Of a stretch of DNA of 64,000 bases, positions 40,951 to 50,290 are shown piece after piece. The position numbers and the translations under genes are program-made. This DNA is from Bacteroidales bacterium UBA6248. Its GTDB lineage: Bacteria > Bacteroidota > Bacteroidia > Bacteroidales > Lentimicrobiaceae. The DNA lies in contig DJVU01000095.1 of the NCBI GenBank assembly GCA_002441345.1, forward strand, positions 1 to 64,000, in the 5' to 3' direction. The notes below the pieces were generated by a model, which made no database searches, was not told the origin of the DNA, and worked only from the letters and a program-made list of their open reading frames with translations. Each line of letters starts with the position of its first letter. Within the stretch, counting starts at the first letter, position 1.

Positions 40951-43500
40951 ATGGAAGCAAAATTTTCACAACGAGTGAAAGATGTATTAACATATAGCCG
41001 TGAAGAGTCGTTGCGACTTGGAAATGATTACATTGGTGTTGAACACCTCCTGCTTGGTATTATTCGGGAAGGTGAAGGAATGGCCATTCAGATCATGAAT
41101 TTGCTTGGAGTTGATACCAATGAAGTTCGCCGTACTCTGGAACGTGCCATAGGGACAACGCTAGCACGTGACAAATCGGCAGAAAATCTGCCACTAGTCA
41201 AACAGGCAGAGCGTGCATTGAAACTCACTTACCTGGAAGCAAAAGTATTCAACAGTGAACTAATTGGCACTGAGCATCTGTTACTGGCTATTTTGAAAGA
41301 TCCAGATAATCTGGTGACTACCACGCTGTCGAAATATGGGGTTGATTACGATGCTGTAAGGGATGAGCTGAAAACCATCATTAGCAACGACGAGAACCGG
41401 ACATTTGAATCGCCCAGTGCCGAACTGCCCGGAAGTCCGTCTGATGAGGAAGGCGATGAGACGCGGGGATATGGCGGTGCCCGGAAAGTTGCAGATTCTA
41501 AGTCAAAGACTCCGGTTCTTGATAACTTTGGCCGCGATTTAACCAAAGCTGCCGAGGAAGGCAGGCTTGATCCCATTGTTGGACGTGAAAAGGAGCTTGA
41601 GCGAATTGCCCAGATTCTTAGCCGTCGTAAGAAAAACAATCCGATTCTTATCGGAGAACCCGGTGTTGGAAAATCGGCCATTGCCGAGGGGCTGGCCCTC
41701 AGAATCATAGCACGCAAAGTTTCCAGGGTATTGTTCAACAAACGGATATTTACCCTCGACCTTGCATCTCTGGTTGCCGGCACCAAATACAGGGGTCAGT
41801 TTGAGGAGCGTATGAAAGCAGTTTTAAATGAACTGGAAAAAAACCGTGATATCATTCTTTTCATCGATGAAATTCATACTATTGTAGGTGCGGGAAATGC
41901 TTCAGGCTCGCTGGATGCATCCAATATGTTCAAACCGGCTTTGGCCCGAGGTGAAATTCAGTGCATTGGCGCTACCACACTCGACGAATACCGTCAGTAC
42001 ATTGAAAAGGATGGCGCCCTTGAGCGCAGGTTTCAGAAGATTCTGGTGGATCCCACCTCTATAGATGAAACTATTGAAATTCTGAATAACATCAAGGAAA
42101 AATACGAGGATCATCACCTTGTAAAGTATGCCGACGAGGCCATCAGGGCATGTGTAAGTCTTACTAACCGCTACCTGTCTGACCGTTATCTTCCCGATAA
42201 GGCCATCGATGCGCTGGATGAAGCCGGTGCCAGGGTACACATTACAAATATGCAGGTTCCGGTTGAAATTCTTGATCTTGAGGCTCGCATCGAAGAGGTT
42301 AAGCTGCTTAAAAATAAAGCTATTCACAGTCAGAAATTTGAAGAGGCAGCCAAGCACCGCGATGCGGAGCGTAAACTCCTTCTGGAACTGGAAGCTGCAA
42401 AACGCCGCTGGGAAGAGGATTCCAAGATCCACAGGATAGAAGTTACCGAAGACAACGTGGCCGAAGTGGTTGCTATGATGACCGGAGTGCCCGTTCAGCG
42501 TATTGCCCAGAACGAAAGCGACAAATTGCTGAACATGGAAGAAGACCTCGCCGGTTCGGTTATAGGTCAGAATGAAGCAATCCGAAAAGTGGTGAAGGCA
42601 ATCCGCCGCAACAGAGCCGGATTGAAAGATCCGAATAAGCCAATCGGTACTTTTATTTTCCTCGGACCTACCGGAGTGGGCAAAACCCATCTCGCCAAAG
42701 TACTTGCAAAGTATTTGTTTGACACGGAAGATACTTTGGTACGGATCGACATGAGTGAATACATGGAGAAATTTGCCGTTTCCAGGCTGGTTGGAGCTCC
42801 TCCGGGATATGTTGGATATGAAGAAGGCGGTCAGCTGACAGAGAAAGTGAGAAGGAAGCCATATTCCATCGTACTGCTTGATGAAATTGAAAAAGCACAT
42901 CCCGATATTTTCCACATTCTGCTGCAGGTGCTCGACGACGGGGTACTGACCGACAGCCTTGGCCGTAAAGTTGACTTTAAGAATACCATTGTTATCATGA
43001 CGTCAAACATTGGTTCGCGTCAGCTTAAGGACTTTGGTCAGGGTGTAGGATTTGCCACAAATGCAAAGCTTTCCGGAAGCTCGGCTTTTGCTCAGGGTGT
43101 AATTGAGAATGCACTGAAACGTTCGTTTGCCCCCGAGTTCCTTAACCGTATCGATGATGTGATAATCTTTGATTCGCTTGAGCGTGAAGACATTCACAAG
43201 ATTATTGATATTGAACTGGGTCATCTCTACAAGCGCATTGCAGAGATGGGTTACAACATTGAAGTGACAACAACTGCCAAAGATTTCATTGTGGAGAAAG
43301 GATGGGATGCGCAATTTGGTGCCCGTCCACTTAAGCGGGCCATACAGAAATACATTGAAGATGCCCTTGCAGAAGAGATTATCAAGTCGCGACTGCACGA
43401 AGGCGACCGAATCGTAATCGATCATGAAACCGATTCTCCCGAGCTTAAAATCAGCATCGTGAAACCGGAGATAGAAGCAGGAATGCCGGCTGAAAGCTAA
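40951..43500 (+). CDS. clpC: ATP-dependent Clp protease ATP-binding subunit ClpC
   Basis: 849 aa. Two N-terminal Clp repeats ('FSQRVKDVLTYSREES', 'KLTYLEAKVFNSELIGTEHLL') precede AAA-1, with Walker A 'GEPGVGKS' (236-243). A middle UVR-type segment ('IHSQKFEEAAKHRDAERKLL') separates it from AAA-2, with Walker A 'GPTGVGKT' (572-579). 'GVGF' in the second AAA domain is a likely ClpP-binding loop. Unfolds substrates for ClpP and can use the ClpS adaptor encoded in this window. A MITE-like element begins 17 bp after its stop. Confidence 0.95.
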   Translation: MEAKFSQRVKDVLTYSREESLRLGNDYIGVEHLLLGIIREGEGMAIQIMNLLGVDTNEVRRTLERAIGTTLARDKSAENLPLVKQAERALKLTYLEAKVFNSELIGTEHLLLAILKDPDNLVTTTLSKYGVDYDAVRDELKTIISNDENRTFESPSAELPGSPSDEEGDETRGYGGARKVADSKSKTPVLDNFGRDLTKAAEEGRLDPIVGREKELERIAQILSRRKKNNPILIGEPGVGKSAIAEGLALRIIARKVSRVLFNKRIFTLDLASLVAGTKYRGQFEERMKAVLNELEKNRDIILFIDEIHTIVGAGNASGSLDASNMFKPALARGEIQCIGATTLDEYRQYIEKDGALERRFQKILVDPTSIDETIEILNNIKEKYEDHHLVKYADEAIRACVSLTNRYLSDRYLPDKAIDALDEAGARVHITNMQVPVEILDLEARIEEVKLLKNKAIHSQKFEEAAKHRDAERKLLLELEAAKRRWEEDSKIHRIEVTEDNVAEVVAMMTGVPVQRIAQNESDKLLNMEEDLAGSVIGQNEAIRKVVKAIRRNRAGLKDPNKPIGTFIFLGPTGVGKTHLAKVLAKYLFDTEDTLVRIDMSEYMEKFAVSRLVGAPPGYVGYEEGGQLTEKVRRKPYSIVLLDEIEKAHPDIFHILLQVLDDGVLTDSLGRKVDFKNTIVIMTSNIGSRQLKDFGQGVGFATNAKLSGSSAFAQGVIENALKRSFAPEFLNRIDDVIIFDSLEREDIHKIIDIELGHLYKRIAEMGYNIEVTTTAKDFIVEKGWDAQFGARPLKRAIQKYIEDALAEEIIKSRLHEGDRIVIDHETDSPELKISIVKPEIEAGMPAES

Positions 43501-43516
43501 AACTGTCACATTTATC

Positions 43517-43677
43517 AGGCTGTCTTATAATTGCGGTTTGATCGCAAATGCATAGTGCTCTGAAAATTATTAAAATATATTAAGCTGTTTAGCAATATAT
43601 TGCATAAACGGAGCCAGTGTAATCCCGGGCTTATGGATTTGGGATTGCACCAACCATACCGGGTTATAAGACAGCCT
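43517..43677. mobile_element. MITE-like 161-bp element with perfect 14-bp terminal inverted repeats
   Basis: AGGCTGTCTTATAA (43517-43530) is the exact reverse complement of TTATAAGACAGCCT (43664-43677). Inside are further hairpins: TTGCG/CGCAA (43531-43547), the 12-bp palindrome GCAATATATTGC (43592-43603) and AATCCC/GGGATT (43621-43646). There is no reading frame. The ends resemble the GGCTGTC termini of several IS families. I see no clear target-site duplication, so an unusual 3' UTR structure of clpC is the alternative. Confidence 0.55.
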
Positions 43678-43703
43678 TAATTTTAACCATAAACACCGCA
43701 GGT

Positions 43704-44117
43704 ATGAAAACTAACCCTTTATCCGTAATTATCCTGTCGCTGGTTTTGTTATTACTTCCTGAAGCGGTTTCTGCCCAGGCGACAAAAACCGGCGAACCGG
43801 CCGCAGAAACGATGAAGGTGTATTATATGGCTTTTCTGAAAAGTGGTTCCGGGCGAAGTCAGGATTCGGCAACGGTTGCTGCCATTCAGAAGGGACACAT
43901 GGCGCACATCAACCGCATGGCTGAAGACAAAAAGCTTGTGCTGGCCGGACCTTTTATCGGTGATGATGAGTTACGGGGCATCTTTGTGCTGAACGTCGGA
44001 AGTATGGAGGAAGCTCAGGAACTTACGGAGCAGGATCCGGCGGTGAAATCGGGCCGGCTTTCCGTTGATATCATCAAATGGTATGGTCCGGCAAAACTCA
44101 GCGAAATTGAATGGTAG
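43704..44117 (+). CDS. Exported YciI-like protein
   Basis: 137 aa with a signal peptide ('SVIILSLVLLLLPEAVSAQA'). The YciI/ferredoxin-like fold follows: 'YYMAFLKSG', 'KGHMAHINRMAEDKKLVLAGPF' with the conserved His, and 'EEAQELTEQDPAVKSGRLSVDIIKWYGP' with the conserved Asp-Pro. YciI domains are usually cytoplasmic; an exported form is common in Bacteroidota. Reaction unknown. It lies after the MITE-like element and converges on mpl, 5 bp apart. Confidence 0.85.
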   Translation: MKTNPLSVIILSLVLLLLPEAVSAQATKTGEPAAETMKVYYMAFLKSGSGRSQDSATVAAIQKGHMAHINRMAEDKKLVLAGPFIGDDELRGIFVLNVGSMEEAQELTEQDPAVKSGRLSVDIIKWYGPAKLSEIEW

Positions 44118-44122
44118 CTGCT

Positions 44123-45481
44123 TCAGCTGGTAATGCCGGCAGCCAGTTCCGGAAGGTTTATTCCATCAAAATTCCCGGAACTCATCATCAGAAGGTTCCT
44201 GTTTTCCCAGGACTGGTTTACCAGAAAATTCAATAATTTATCTTTTTCCGTAAAAACCTGAATATCATCCCTTTCAAAGGCCCTGCGTACATCATCGGAT
44301 GAGAAAACAGGCAAGCGTTTGAGATCCAGGGCATGGCGGCTGAAAAATACAACGGGAAGGTCAGCATTTTCCATTGAACCTTTGTATTCAGACAGAAAAT
44401 TTTTATTCAGACTGCTGTAAGTATGCAATTCCATAACAGCTGCAAGCCTGCGCTCCGGAAACTGCTCTTTTACAGCGTTAATGGTAGCCTTCAGTTTTGA
44501 TGGACTGTGTGCAAAGTCTTTATATACATTACAGTTCCTGCCCTTTGCCAGGCATTCCAGACGTTTTGACGCACCGGTAAACGACTCAATGGCATCAAGG
44601 AAAGTGTTTTCGCTGACGCCCATTGCCCCGCACACCAGGCGGGCCCCTTCAAGGTTCATCATATTATGGCGTCCGAAAATTTTCAGAGCGACCTGACGGT
44701 AGTTGTTTTTCAGAATCGTTACACCATCCTTCACATAATAATCCGGTGTAAAATAAGGAATTACTTTCACCTCACTTCCAGCGCTTTGTATCACGCCTGT
44801 AACTTCGGGATCCTCGGCACAATAGATCAATTTTCCGAAGGGAGGTATGAGGCCGGCAAAAATCCGGAACTGATCCCTGTAATTTTCGAAGGTAGGAAAA
44901 ACATTCACATGATCCCAGGCGATGCCGCTTATAAGTGCTATATCCGGCATATAGACGTGAAATTTGGGCCGGGGATCGAGGGCAGACGTCAGGTATTCAT
45001 CGCCTTCGAAAATCATAAATCTGGCTTTTTCCGATAGCCTTACCATCACGTCAAAGCCTTCCAGCTGTGCGCCTACCATAAAATCAGTGTCTATTCCGGC
45101 GTATTTCAGCACATGTAAAATCATGGCTGTAATCGTAGTTTTGCCATGGCTGCCGCCAATTACAATCCTGATTTTATCTTTCGACTGCTCGTACAAGTAT
45201 TCAGGATAAGAGAATATTTTCAGCCCGAGTTCCTTAGCTTTCAGAAGTTCCGGATTGTCTGATCTGGCATGCATTCCCAGAATAACGGCATCGGTTCCGG
45301 AAGTCAATTTTTCCGGAAACCAGCCGGTGGCAGGAGGCAGAAGTCCGCATCCGGCAAGTCGTGACAAGGCAGGTTCAAAAATTTCATCATCACTTCCGGT
45401 AACAGTATAACCTTTATGATGCAGGGCGAGGGCCAGATTGTGCATGGCACTTCCGCCGACAGCAATGAAATGTACATTCAT
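44123..45481 (-). CDS. mpl: UDP-N-acetylmuramate:L-alanyl-gamma-D-glutamyl-meso-diaminopimelate ligase
   Basis: 452 aa from ATG 45481. It starts 'NVHFIAVGGSAMHNLALALH', the Mpl/MurC N-terminal nucleotide-sugar motif, with 'GSHGKTTITAMI' as the Mur-ligase P-loop and 'FEGDEYLTSALDPRPKF' after it. 'YKDFAHSPSKLKATINAVKEQFP' in the C-terminal domain distinguishes Mpl from MurC. It attaches recycled murein tripeptide to UDP-MurNAc. The recycling role fits with NamZ at 49 kb. Confidence 0.92.
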   Translation of the reverse strand: MNVHFIAVGGSAMHNLALALHHKGYTVTGSDDEIFEPALSRLAGCGLLPPATGWFPEKLTSGTDAVILGMHARSDNPELLKAKELGLKIFSYPEYLYEQSKDKIRIVIGGSHGKTTITAMILHVLKYAGIDTDFMVGAQLEGFDVMVRLSEKARFMIFEGDEYLTSALDPRPKFHVYMPDIALISGIAWDHVNVFPTFENYRDQFRIFAGLIPPFGKLIYCAEDPEVTGVIQSAGSEVKVIPYFTPDYYVKDGVTILKNNYRQVALKIFGRHNMMNLEGARLVCGAMGVSENTFLDAIESFTGASKRLECLAKGRNCNVYKDFAHSPSKLKATINAVKEQFPERRLAAVMELHTYSSLNKNFLSEYKGSMENADLPVVFFSRHALDLKRLPVFSSDDVRRAFERDDIQVFTEKDKLLNFLVNQSWENRNLLMMSSGNFDGINLPELAAGITS

Positions 45482-45584
45482 CGGGTAGGATCTTTGATAC
45501 AAAAATAAACGAAATCCCATCTCCCGGCACTTTCTGACGGAGGGTTTGCAGCTTTATGTTATTTTTGCCACAACCCTTTTTCGT

Positions 45585-46433
45585 ATGGAACTTATACCTC
45601 TTATAGCCGATTACTGGAAGATGGATGGAGGTGTAGCCTTCGGCGTTGTTCCCAAGACGCTGTGGACCAAGGCTTATCCGGAATACCAGGACAATCTGAT
45701 CCGGATTGTGACGCGTTGTTTGTTGATAAAAAGCGGCTCTTCCGTGATATTGATTGATGCAGGCATGGGCGATAAGCGCGATGAAAAATATTATAAATGG
45801 AAGTATCGTTCTGGCAGCTCCGGAATTCCTGAAGCGCTCCAACGGGTTGGAATGCGGCCCGGAGAAGTAACGGATGTGCTTTTTACCCACCTGCACGACG
45901 ATCACGTGGGTGGTGCAACATACATCGATGAGAGGGGTTGTGTTTCCGAGGTCTTTCCCAATGCGACTTACTGGTGCTCGGAAGCCCACTGGAAATGGGC
46001 TCAAAATTCAAATGCCAGGGAATCTGCCGCTTACTTCAGCGACAACCTTGATCCACTGGAAAAATCCGGCCGGCTGCGCCTGATTGCCGGTGAAGGCGAA
46101 TGGCTTGCTGAAATTCAGTTAAGGATGTTCAACGGACATACGCGCGGGCAGCTGGTTCCGGTAATTCCGGCAGGAAAAACAAAAGTGGTGTTTGCTGCTG
46201 ATTTTATCGGATCCAAAGCCAATATTCCGGACCATTATATTCCTGCTGTAGATATAGATCCGCTCACTTCCATGATTGAGAAAGAGGCATTTCTTGCCGA
46301 AGCCGCCGATAAGCGCTACATTTTGATGTTTGAACACGATTATTATTGCGAAGCCTGTTTCATTGAACGCACCGGTAAAGGTTATGTTGCAGGAAAGGAA
46401 CTAAAGCTAAGTGAATTGAATCTAAACTCCTGA
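45585..46433 (+). CDS. Metallo-beta-lactamase-fold hydrolase (lactonase-like)
   Basis: 282 aa from ATG 45585. The metal-binding motif is 'FTHLHDDHVGG' (HxHxDH), with further ligands in 'FNGHTRGQLVP' and 'MFEHDYYC'. The overall layout matches the AHL-lactonase-like group. It is followed 4 bp later by the cysH gene and probably co-transcribed with it, which might link it to sulfur metabolism; that link is only contextual. TATTTTTG at 45560-45567 is a likely -7 box. Confidence 0.88.
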   Translation: MELIPLIADYWKMDGGVAFGVVPKTLWTKAYPEYQDNLIRIVTRCLLIKSGSSVILIDAGMGDKRDEKYYKWKYRSGSSGIPEALQRVGMRPGEVTDVLFTHLHDDHVGGATYIDERGCVSEVFPNATYWCSEAHWKWAQNSNARESAAYFSDNLDPLEKSGRLRLIAGEGEWLAEIQLRMFNGHTRGQLVPVIPAGKTKVVFAADFIGSKANIPDHYIPAVDIDPLTSMIEKEAFLAEAADKRYILMFEHDYYCEACFIERTGKGYVAGKELKLSELNLNS

Positions 46434-46437
46434 GGAA

Positions 46438-47148
46438 ATGGATCACAAAAAAGAAGCTGAGATATTAAATGAAAAGATGAGCGGTTTGCCTGCTGAAGAA
46501 ATTTTGCACTGGTTTCTGGTGGAATTTTCAGGCAAGGTCGTATTTTCCAGTAGTCTGGGAGCCGAGGATCAGGCGATTACCCATATGATATCAGGTATCC
46601 GAAAATCAGCACGCATATTTACCCTCGATACCGGTCGACTGTTTCCCGAAACGTATGATCTGATAGACCTTACCAGAAAAAAATACGGTATTACCATTGA
46701 AGTATTCTTTCCCGATTCAGCGGAAGTTGAAAAAATGGTTAATGCAAAAGGTATCAATCTTTTCTACGATAGCATCGAGAACCGCAAACTGTGCTGCGGC
46801 ATTCGGAAAATACAACCGCTCAGGCGGGCCTTCGCCGGTATGGATGCATGGATCTGCGGGCTAAGGCGTGAACAATCGGTAACCCGCAAGAATATGCAAA
46901 CGGTTGAATGGGATGAGCCCAACGGCCTGATAAAAGTGAATCCACTGATTGACTGGACCGAAAAACAAGTATGGGAATTTCTGAAACATAATAATGTCCC
47001 TTACAATAAACTGCACGACCGGGGTTTTCCCAGCATCGGTTGTCAACCTTGTACCCGCGCCATAATGCCGGGTGAAGATGTACGCGCCGGCCGCTGGTGG
47101 TGGGAAAATCCCGAGTCGAGGGAATGCGGTCTGCACAAAAGGGATTAA
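46438..47148 (+). CDS. cysH: Assimilatory adenylylsulfate (APS) reductase
   Basis: 236 aa. 'SSSLGAEDQAITHMI' is the PP-loop nucleotide motif and 'LDTGRLFPETYDL' follows. The iron-sulfur cluster cysteines are present as 'CCGIRK' and 'CQPCTRAI', and the catalytic cysteine lies in the C-terminal 'ECGLH'. The Cys-Cys...CxxC set indicates reduction of APS rather than PAPS, giving sulfite with thioredoxin. No cysD/N/I genes are in the window. Coupled to the upstream metallo-hydrolase. Confidence 0.92.
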   Translation: MDHKKEAEILNEKMSGLPAEEILHWFLVEFSGKVVFSSSLGAEDQAITHMISGIRKSARIFTLDTGRLFPETYDLIDLTRKKYGITIEVFFPDSAEVEKMVNAKGINLFYDSIENRKLCCGIRKIQPLRRAFAGMDAWICGLRREQSVTRKNMQTVEWDEPNGLIKVNPLIDWTEKQVWEFLKHNNVPYNKLHDRGFPSIGCQPCTRAIMPGEDVRAGRWWWENPESRECGLHKRD

Positions 47149-47366
47149 AACACCTTTTCTTTCTTAAAAATCATCTGCTTACTTTTCTTTGGGCGGAATG
47201 CCGTGGTTTATACGATCAGATGGGGGCAGCAGATGCATCTGCCGGTACGGTTGAAGTATGTGGTCTGCCCTGCTCTTTCAGATCAATATATTTACGTATC
47301 ACTATTCATCGTATTTTTGCACCGGATTTTTTGTCCGTAAACCATTTATTAACTAAAACACAATCA

Positions 47367-47675
47367 ATGAGTATCAAAAAGCAATTTCTTAAAAGCAAGC
47401 CTGTTTGCAAGGTAAGTTTTAAAGTGACGGGAGAACAGGCCGGGAATGCCGGAAAGGTAAATGTTGTTGGAGATTTCAACAACTGGAATGCATCGGGAGA
47501 TGAGATGAAAAAGCTGAAAGACGGTTCTTTCAGTCATACCGTTGAGCTGGAAACCGGAAAGGAATATCAGTTCAGGTACATTGCCGACGGTGCATCCTGG
47601 TTCAATGATGATTGTGCAGACAGCTACGTTTCCAGCGGTCAGGGAGATGCTATGAATGGCATTCTTTCTCTTTAG
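47367..47675 (+). CDS. Stand-alone CBM48 / isoamylase early-set domain protein
   Basis: 102 aa from ATG 47367; the open frame extends upstream without coding character. A single E_set/CBM48 fold: 'KVNVVGDFNNWNASGDEMKKL' then 'VELETGKEYQFRYIADGASW', with the conserved Trp and Asn of glycogen-binding modules. Likely binds glycogen or alpha-glucan in the cytoplasm. TATTTTTG (47312-47319) is a -7 box and a terminator follows at 47701, so it is a single-gene transcript. Confidence 0.88.
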   Translation: MSIKKQFLKSKPVCKVSFKVTGEQAGNAGKVNVVGDFNNWNASGDEMKKLKDGSFSHTVELETGKEYQFRYIADGASWFNDDCADSYVSSGQGDAMNGILSL

Positions 47676-47700
47676 AAATCGAAGCAAATAATAATTCAGG

Positions 47701-47728
47701 CAGCGGCATAAATGCCGCTGTTTTTTTT
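47701..47728 (+). terminator. Rho-independent terminator after the CBM48 gene
   Basis: CAGCGGCAT and ATGCCGCTG (47701-47720) form a 9-bp stem with a 2-nt centre, followed by eight T. Confidence 0.92.
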
Positions 47729-47732
47729 GTGC

Positions 47733-48953
47733 TTATTCGAATCTCAGAGCTTTAACCGGGGAGATAAACCGGATTACTACGGAAGGTATGAGCATCATCA
47801 GGGTGCATATGACAAGCGTTGCAAGATTAATCGTAAGAATTTCCGGAATACCTATTGATACCGGAACACTGGAGACAAAGTATGAATCTTCCGGCAGGGG
47901 AACAAAACCGGTTTTTGCCTGAATAATAATGAGTGTCAGGGCCACAACATTTCCCCAGAAAAGACCATATCCGGCAATATAAACCGTTGCATAGATAAAG
48001 ACTTTCCGGATGCTTGCCGTTTGTGCACCTAAAGCTTTCAGAAGGCCTATGGTTCGTGTATTTTCAAGTATCAGGATAAGAAGTGTGGAAATCATGGTAA
48101 TACCGGCTACCAGTGCCATTAGTATCAATATTATCAGCACATTGATGTCCTGAATTTCAATCCAGTCGAATATCTGGGGATAAAGCTGTCTGATTGTTTG
48201 TGTATTAAATTTATAACTGATGGTATTGTAAACATCCTCCCCCACGGTTTCCAGATCTCCGAATCGTTCCACCTTGATCTCCAAACCCGAATACATGTCG
48301 CTGCTCCATTGGTTAAGTCGCTGGATATGACGATTATCTCCAAGAATATACATGTCGTCGAACTCTCCGAGTCCGGTATCGTAGATACCACTGACGGTAA
48401 ATTTTCTGCCCCGGGTGATGTTTTCGCTGATAAAGTACATCCGGATATCGTCTCCGGTCTTTAATTCAAGAAGTCGGGCTACTTTTTTAGAAATGAGAAT
48501 TTCGTTTGAAACGGCAGTGTCGGATAAGCCCGGGGTGTAACCTTCGGTAAGCCTTTCCTTGAAAAAGGACCAGTCGTAGGATGTGTCAACTCCTTTCAGA
48601 ACAACGCCGTGAATCTGATTATCGGTTTTGATTATCCCGGCTTTAAGGCTGAATGGATTTACGGCAGAGACACCTTTGATATTTCTAAGCTCAACGATAT
48701 CAATTTCATCAGATGAAACCGGAGCCGGTTCAAAGGAGTTATTTGAGTCGAAATTAGTAATCTGGATATGTGCACCAAAACCAGCAACCTTTTCCCTCAC
48801 CTGCTTTTGGAATCCCTGCAGTATTGCAACGGCAACCAGCATAACTGCCAGTCCGAGAGCAATTCCTGCAATAGAAACCCTGATTACGGGACGTGAAAAA
48901 GAATCCTCTTTCCGGGCCCTGATTCTTCTGCTGATGAAGAGTTCGAAATTCAA
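47733..48953 (-). CDS. ABC transporter permease, LolC/LolE/FtsX family
   Basis: 406 aa. One N-terminal helix ('VIRVSIAGIALGLAVMLVAVAIL') precedes a large periplasmic MacB/LolC-type domain. Three C-terminal helices follow ('LIILILMALVAGITMISTLLI', 'VYIAGYGLFWGNVVALTLIII', 'ILTINLATLVICTLMMLIPSV'). This is the LolC/E topology; in Gram-negatives such proteins extract lipoproteins for transport to the outer membrane. The ATPase partner is not in the window. A minus-strand -7 box TAACTTTG lies at 48972-48979. Confidence 0.88.
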   Translation of the reverse strand: MNFELFISRRIRARKEDSFSRPVIRVSIAGIALGLAVMLVAVAILQGFQKQVREKVAGFGAHIQITNFDSNNSFEPAPVSSDEIDIVELRNIKGVSAVNPFSLKAGIIKTDNQIHGVVLKGVDTSYDWSFFKERLTEGYTPGLSDTAVSNEILISKKVARLLELKTGDDIRMYFISENITRGRKFTVSGIYDTGLGEFDDMYILGDNRHIQRLNQWSSDMYSGLEIKVERFGDLETVGEDVYNTISYKFNTQTIRQLYPQIFDWIEIQDINVLIILILMALVAGITMISTLLILILENTRTIGLLKALGAQTASIRKVFIYATVYIAGYGLFWGNVVALTLIIIQAKTGFVPLPEDSYFVSSVPVSIGIPEILTINLATLVICTLMMLIPSVVIRFISPVKALRFE

Positions 48954-48971
48954 TGCGATAAAAGTTTATGG

Positions 48972-48999
48972 CAAAGTTACGTGTTTAGGCTTAATTTTG
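48972..48999. promoter_or_regulatory. Closely spaced divergent promoter boxes between the LolC/E-type and NamZ genes
   Basis: TAACTTTG on the minus strand (48972-48979) and TAATTTTG on the plus strand (48992-48999) match the Bacteroidota -7 consensus for the two divergent genes. Their -33 boxes would overlap the opposite promoter, so the two may interfere. Confidence 0.5.
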
Positions 49000-49036
49000 C
49001 AGAAAAGCCTGTTTTGAAAATATAAGCAACATCCGT

Positions 49037-50245
49037 ATGCTGAAAAACGTATTTATTCTGATTATAGTGCTTACTGCTTCGTGTGGAAGAGCCCAGACAG
49101 GAGGTATAGATGCCGAGCCGGAAGTTTTATCCACTGTGCGCATTACCACGGGAGCTGAGCGAATGGATGCCTACATCGGTCTGCTCAGGGGCAAGCGGAT
49201 CGGGGTTGTTGCCAATCAGACATCTTTGGTTGGCCGGATTCATCTGGTAGATACCCTTCTGGAGTCCGGAATAAACTTAGTACGGGTGTTTTCGCCCGAG
49301 CATGGTTTCAGGGGAGATGCTGAAGCCGGTGCATATATCAACAACGAACGGGATGAACGTACCGGGTTGCCGGTGGTTTCGTTGTACGGTTCAAGAAAAA
49401 AGCCTGTACCGGCCGATATAGAAGATCTGGATATGATTTTGTTTGATCTTCAGGATGTCGGAGCCAGATTCTATACCTACATTTCCACGCTCACATACGT
49501 TATGGAAGCCTGTGCCGAACAGGGAATACAGCTGCTTGTTCTCGACAGGCCAAATCCCAACGGATATTACATTGACGGGCCTGTTCTGGAAAAGGAGTTT
49601 ACCTCCTTTGTAGGGATGCACCCGGTTCCGGTGGTTCATGGTATGACTATGGCAGAATATGCCCGAATGGTTAACGGAGAAAAGTGGCTCGCCGGTGCAG
49701 TCAAGTGTGATTTGAAATGGGTTACATGTGAAGGATATACGCATGCCAGCAGGTATTCGCTGCCGGTGCGTCCTTCACCTAACCTTCCCGATTCAGTTGC
49801 TGTGGCACTTTATCCCTCTCTTTGTTTTTTTGAAGGTACGGTTATAAGTGTCGGACGCGGAACGGAAAAGCCATTTAAAGTGATTGGCCATCCTGAATTT
49901 CATACAGGAGACTACAGCTTTATTCCGAAGAGTATTAAAGGGGTAAGTGAGAATCCTCCTCATAAAGATAAAGTATGCCACGGCTTTGATCTGAGTTCTG
50001 CGGCTCCGGATATTACCGAAAACGGAGGTCTTCGTCTCGAATATCTTTTATTAATGTACAATACTTTAAAAGAAAAGACACCGTTTTTCAATTCGTTTTT
50101 TGAAAAGCTTACCGGTACGGCGACGCTGAGAAAACAAATAATTGAAGGAAAGCAGGCTGATGAAATCTATGCTTCCTGGAAACCAGGTCTTGATGCATTC
50201 AGGGAAGTCAGGGCCAGGTATCTGTTATATCCTGACTTTGAATAA
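49037..50245 (+). CDS. DUF1343 exo-beta-N-acetylmuramidase NamZ-like lipoprotein
   Basis: 402 aa with a lipobox 'LTASC' (Cys16). 'GKRIGVVANQTSL', 'VFSPEHGFRGDAEAG', 'DLQDVGARFYTYISTL', 'VLDRPNPNGYYIDGPVL' and 'PSPNLP' are signature blocks of DUF1343, now known as NamZ. NamZ removes MurNAc from the non-reducing ends of peptidoglycan fragments. It would act in the periplasm in murein recycling, in line with mpl nearby. Terminated by the hairpin at 50251. Confidence 0.92.
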   Translation: MLKNVFILIIVLTASCGRAQTGGIDAEPEVLSTVRITTGAERMDAYIGLLRGKRIGVVANQTSLVGRIHLVDTLLESGINLVRVFSPEHGFRGDAEAGAYINNERDERTGLPVVSLYGSRKKPVPADIEDLDMILFDLQDVGARFYTYISTLTYVMEACAEQGIQLLVLDRPNPNGYYIDGPVLEKEFTSFVGMHPVPVVHGMTMAEYARMVNGEKWLAGAVKCDLKWVTCEGYTHASRYSLPVRPSPNLPDSVAVALYPSLCFFEGTVISVGRGTEKPFKVIGHPEFHTGDYSFIPKSIKGVSENPPHKDKVCHGFDLSSAAPDITENGGLRLEYLLLMYNTLKEKTPFFNSFFEKLTGTATLRKQIIEGKQADEIYASWKPGLDAFREVRARYLLYPDFE

Positions 50246-50278
50246 AAAAAACGCAGGCGTCGGGCCTGCGTTTTTTTT
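50243..50278. terminator. Bidirectional Rho-independent terminator
   Basis: ACGCAGGC (50251-50258) pairs with GCCTGCGT (50264-50271), with eight A before and eight T after, so it can stop both the NamZ transcript and the convergent aminotransferase transcript. Confidence 0.93.
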
Positions 50279-50290
50279 ATGCCGGTACTG

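Noticed and set aside
47097..47366. 90-codon N-terminal extension of the CBM48 protein
   Set aside because: It overlaps the end of cysH and the TATTTTTG promoter box; the E_set domain starts normally from the ATG at 47367.
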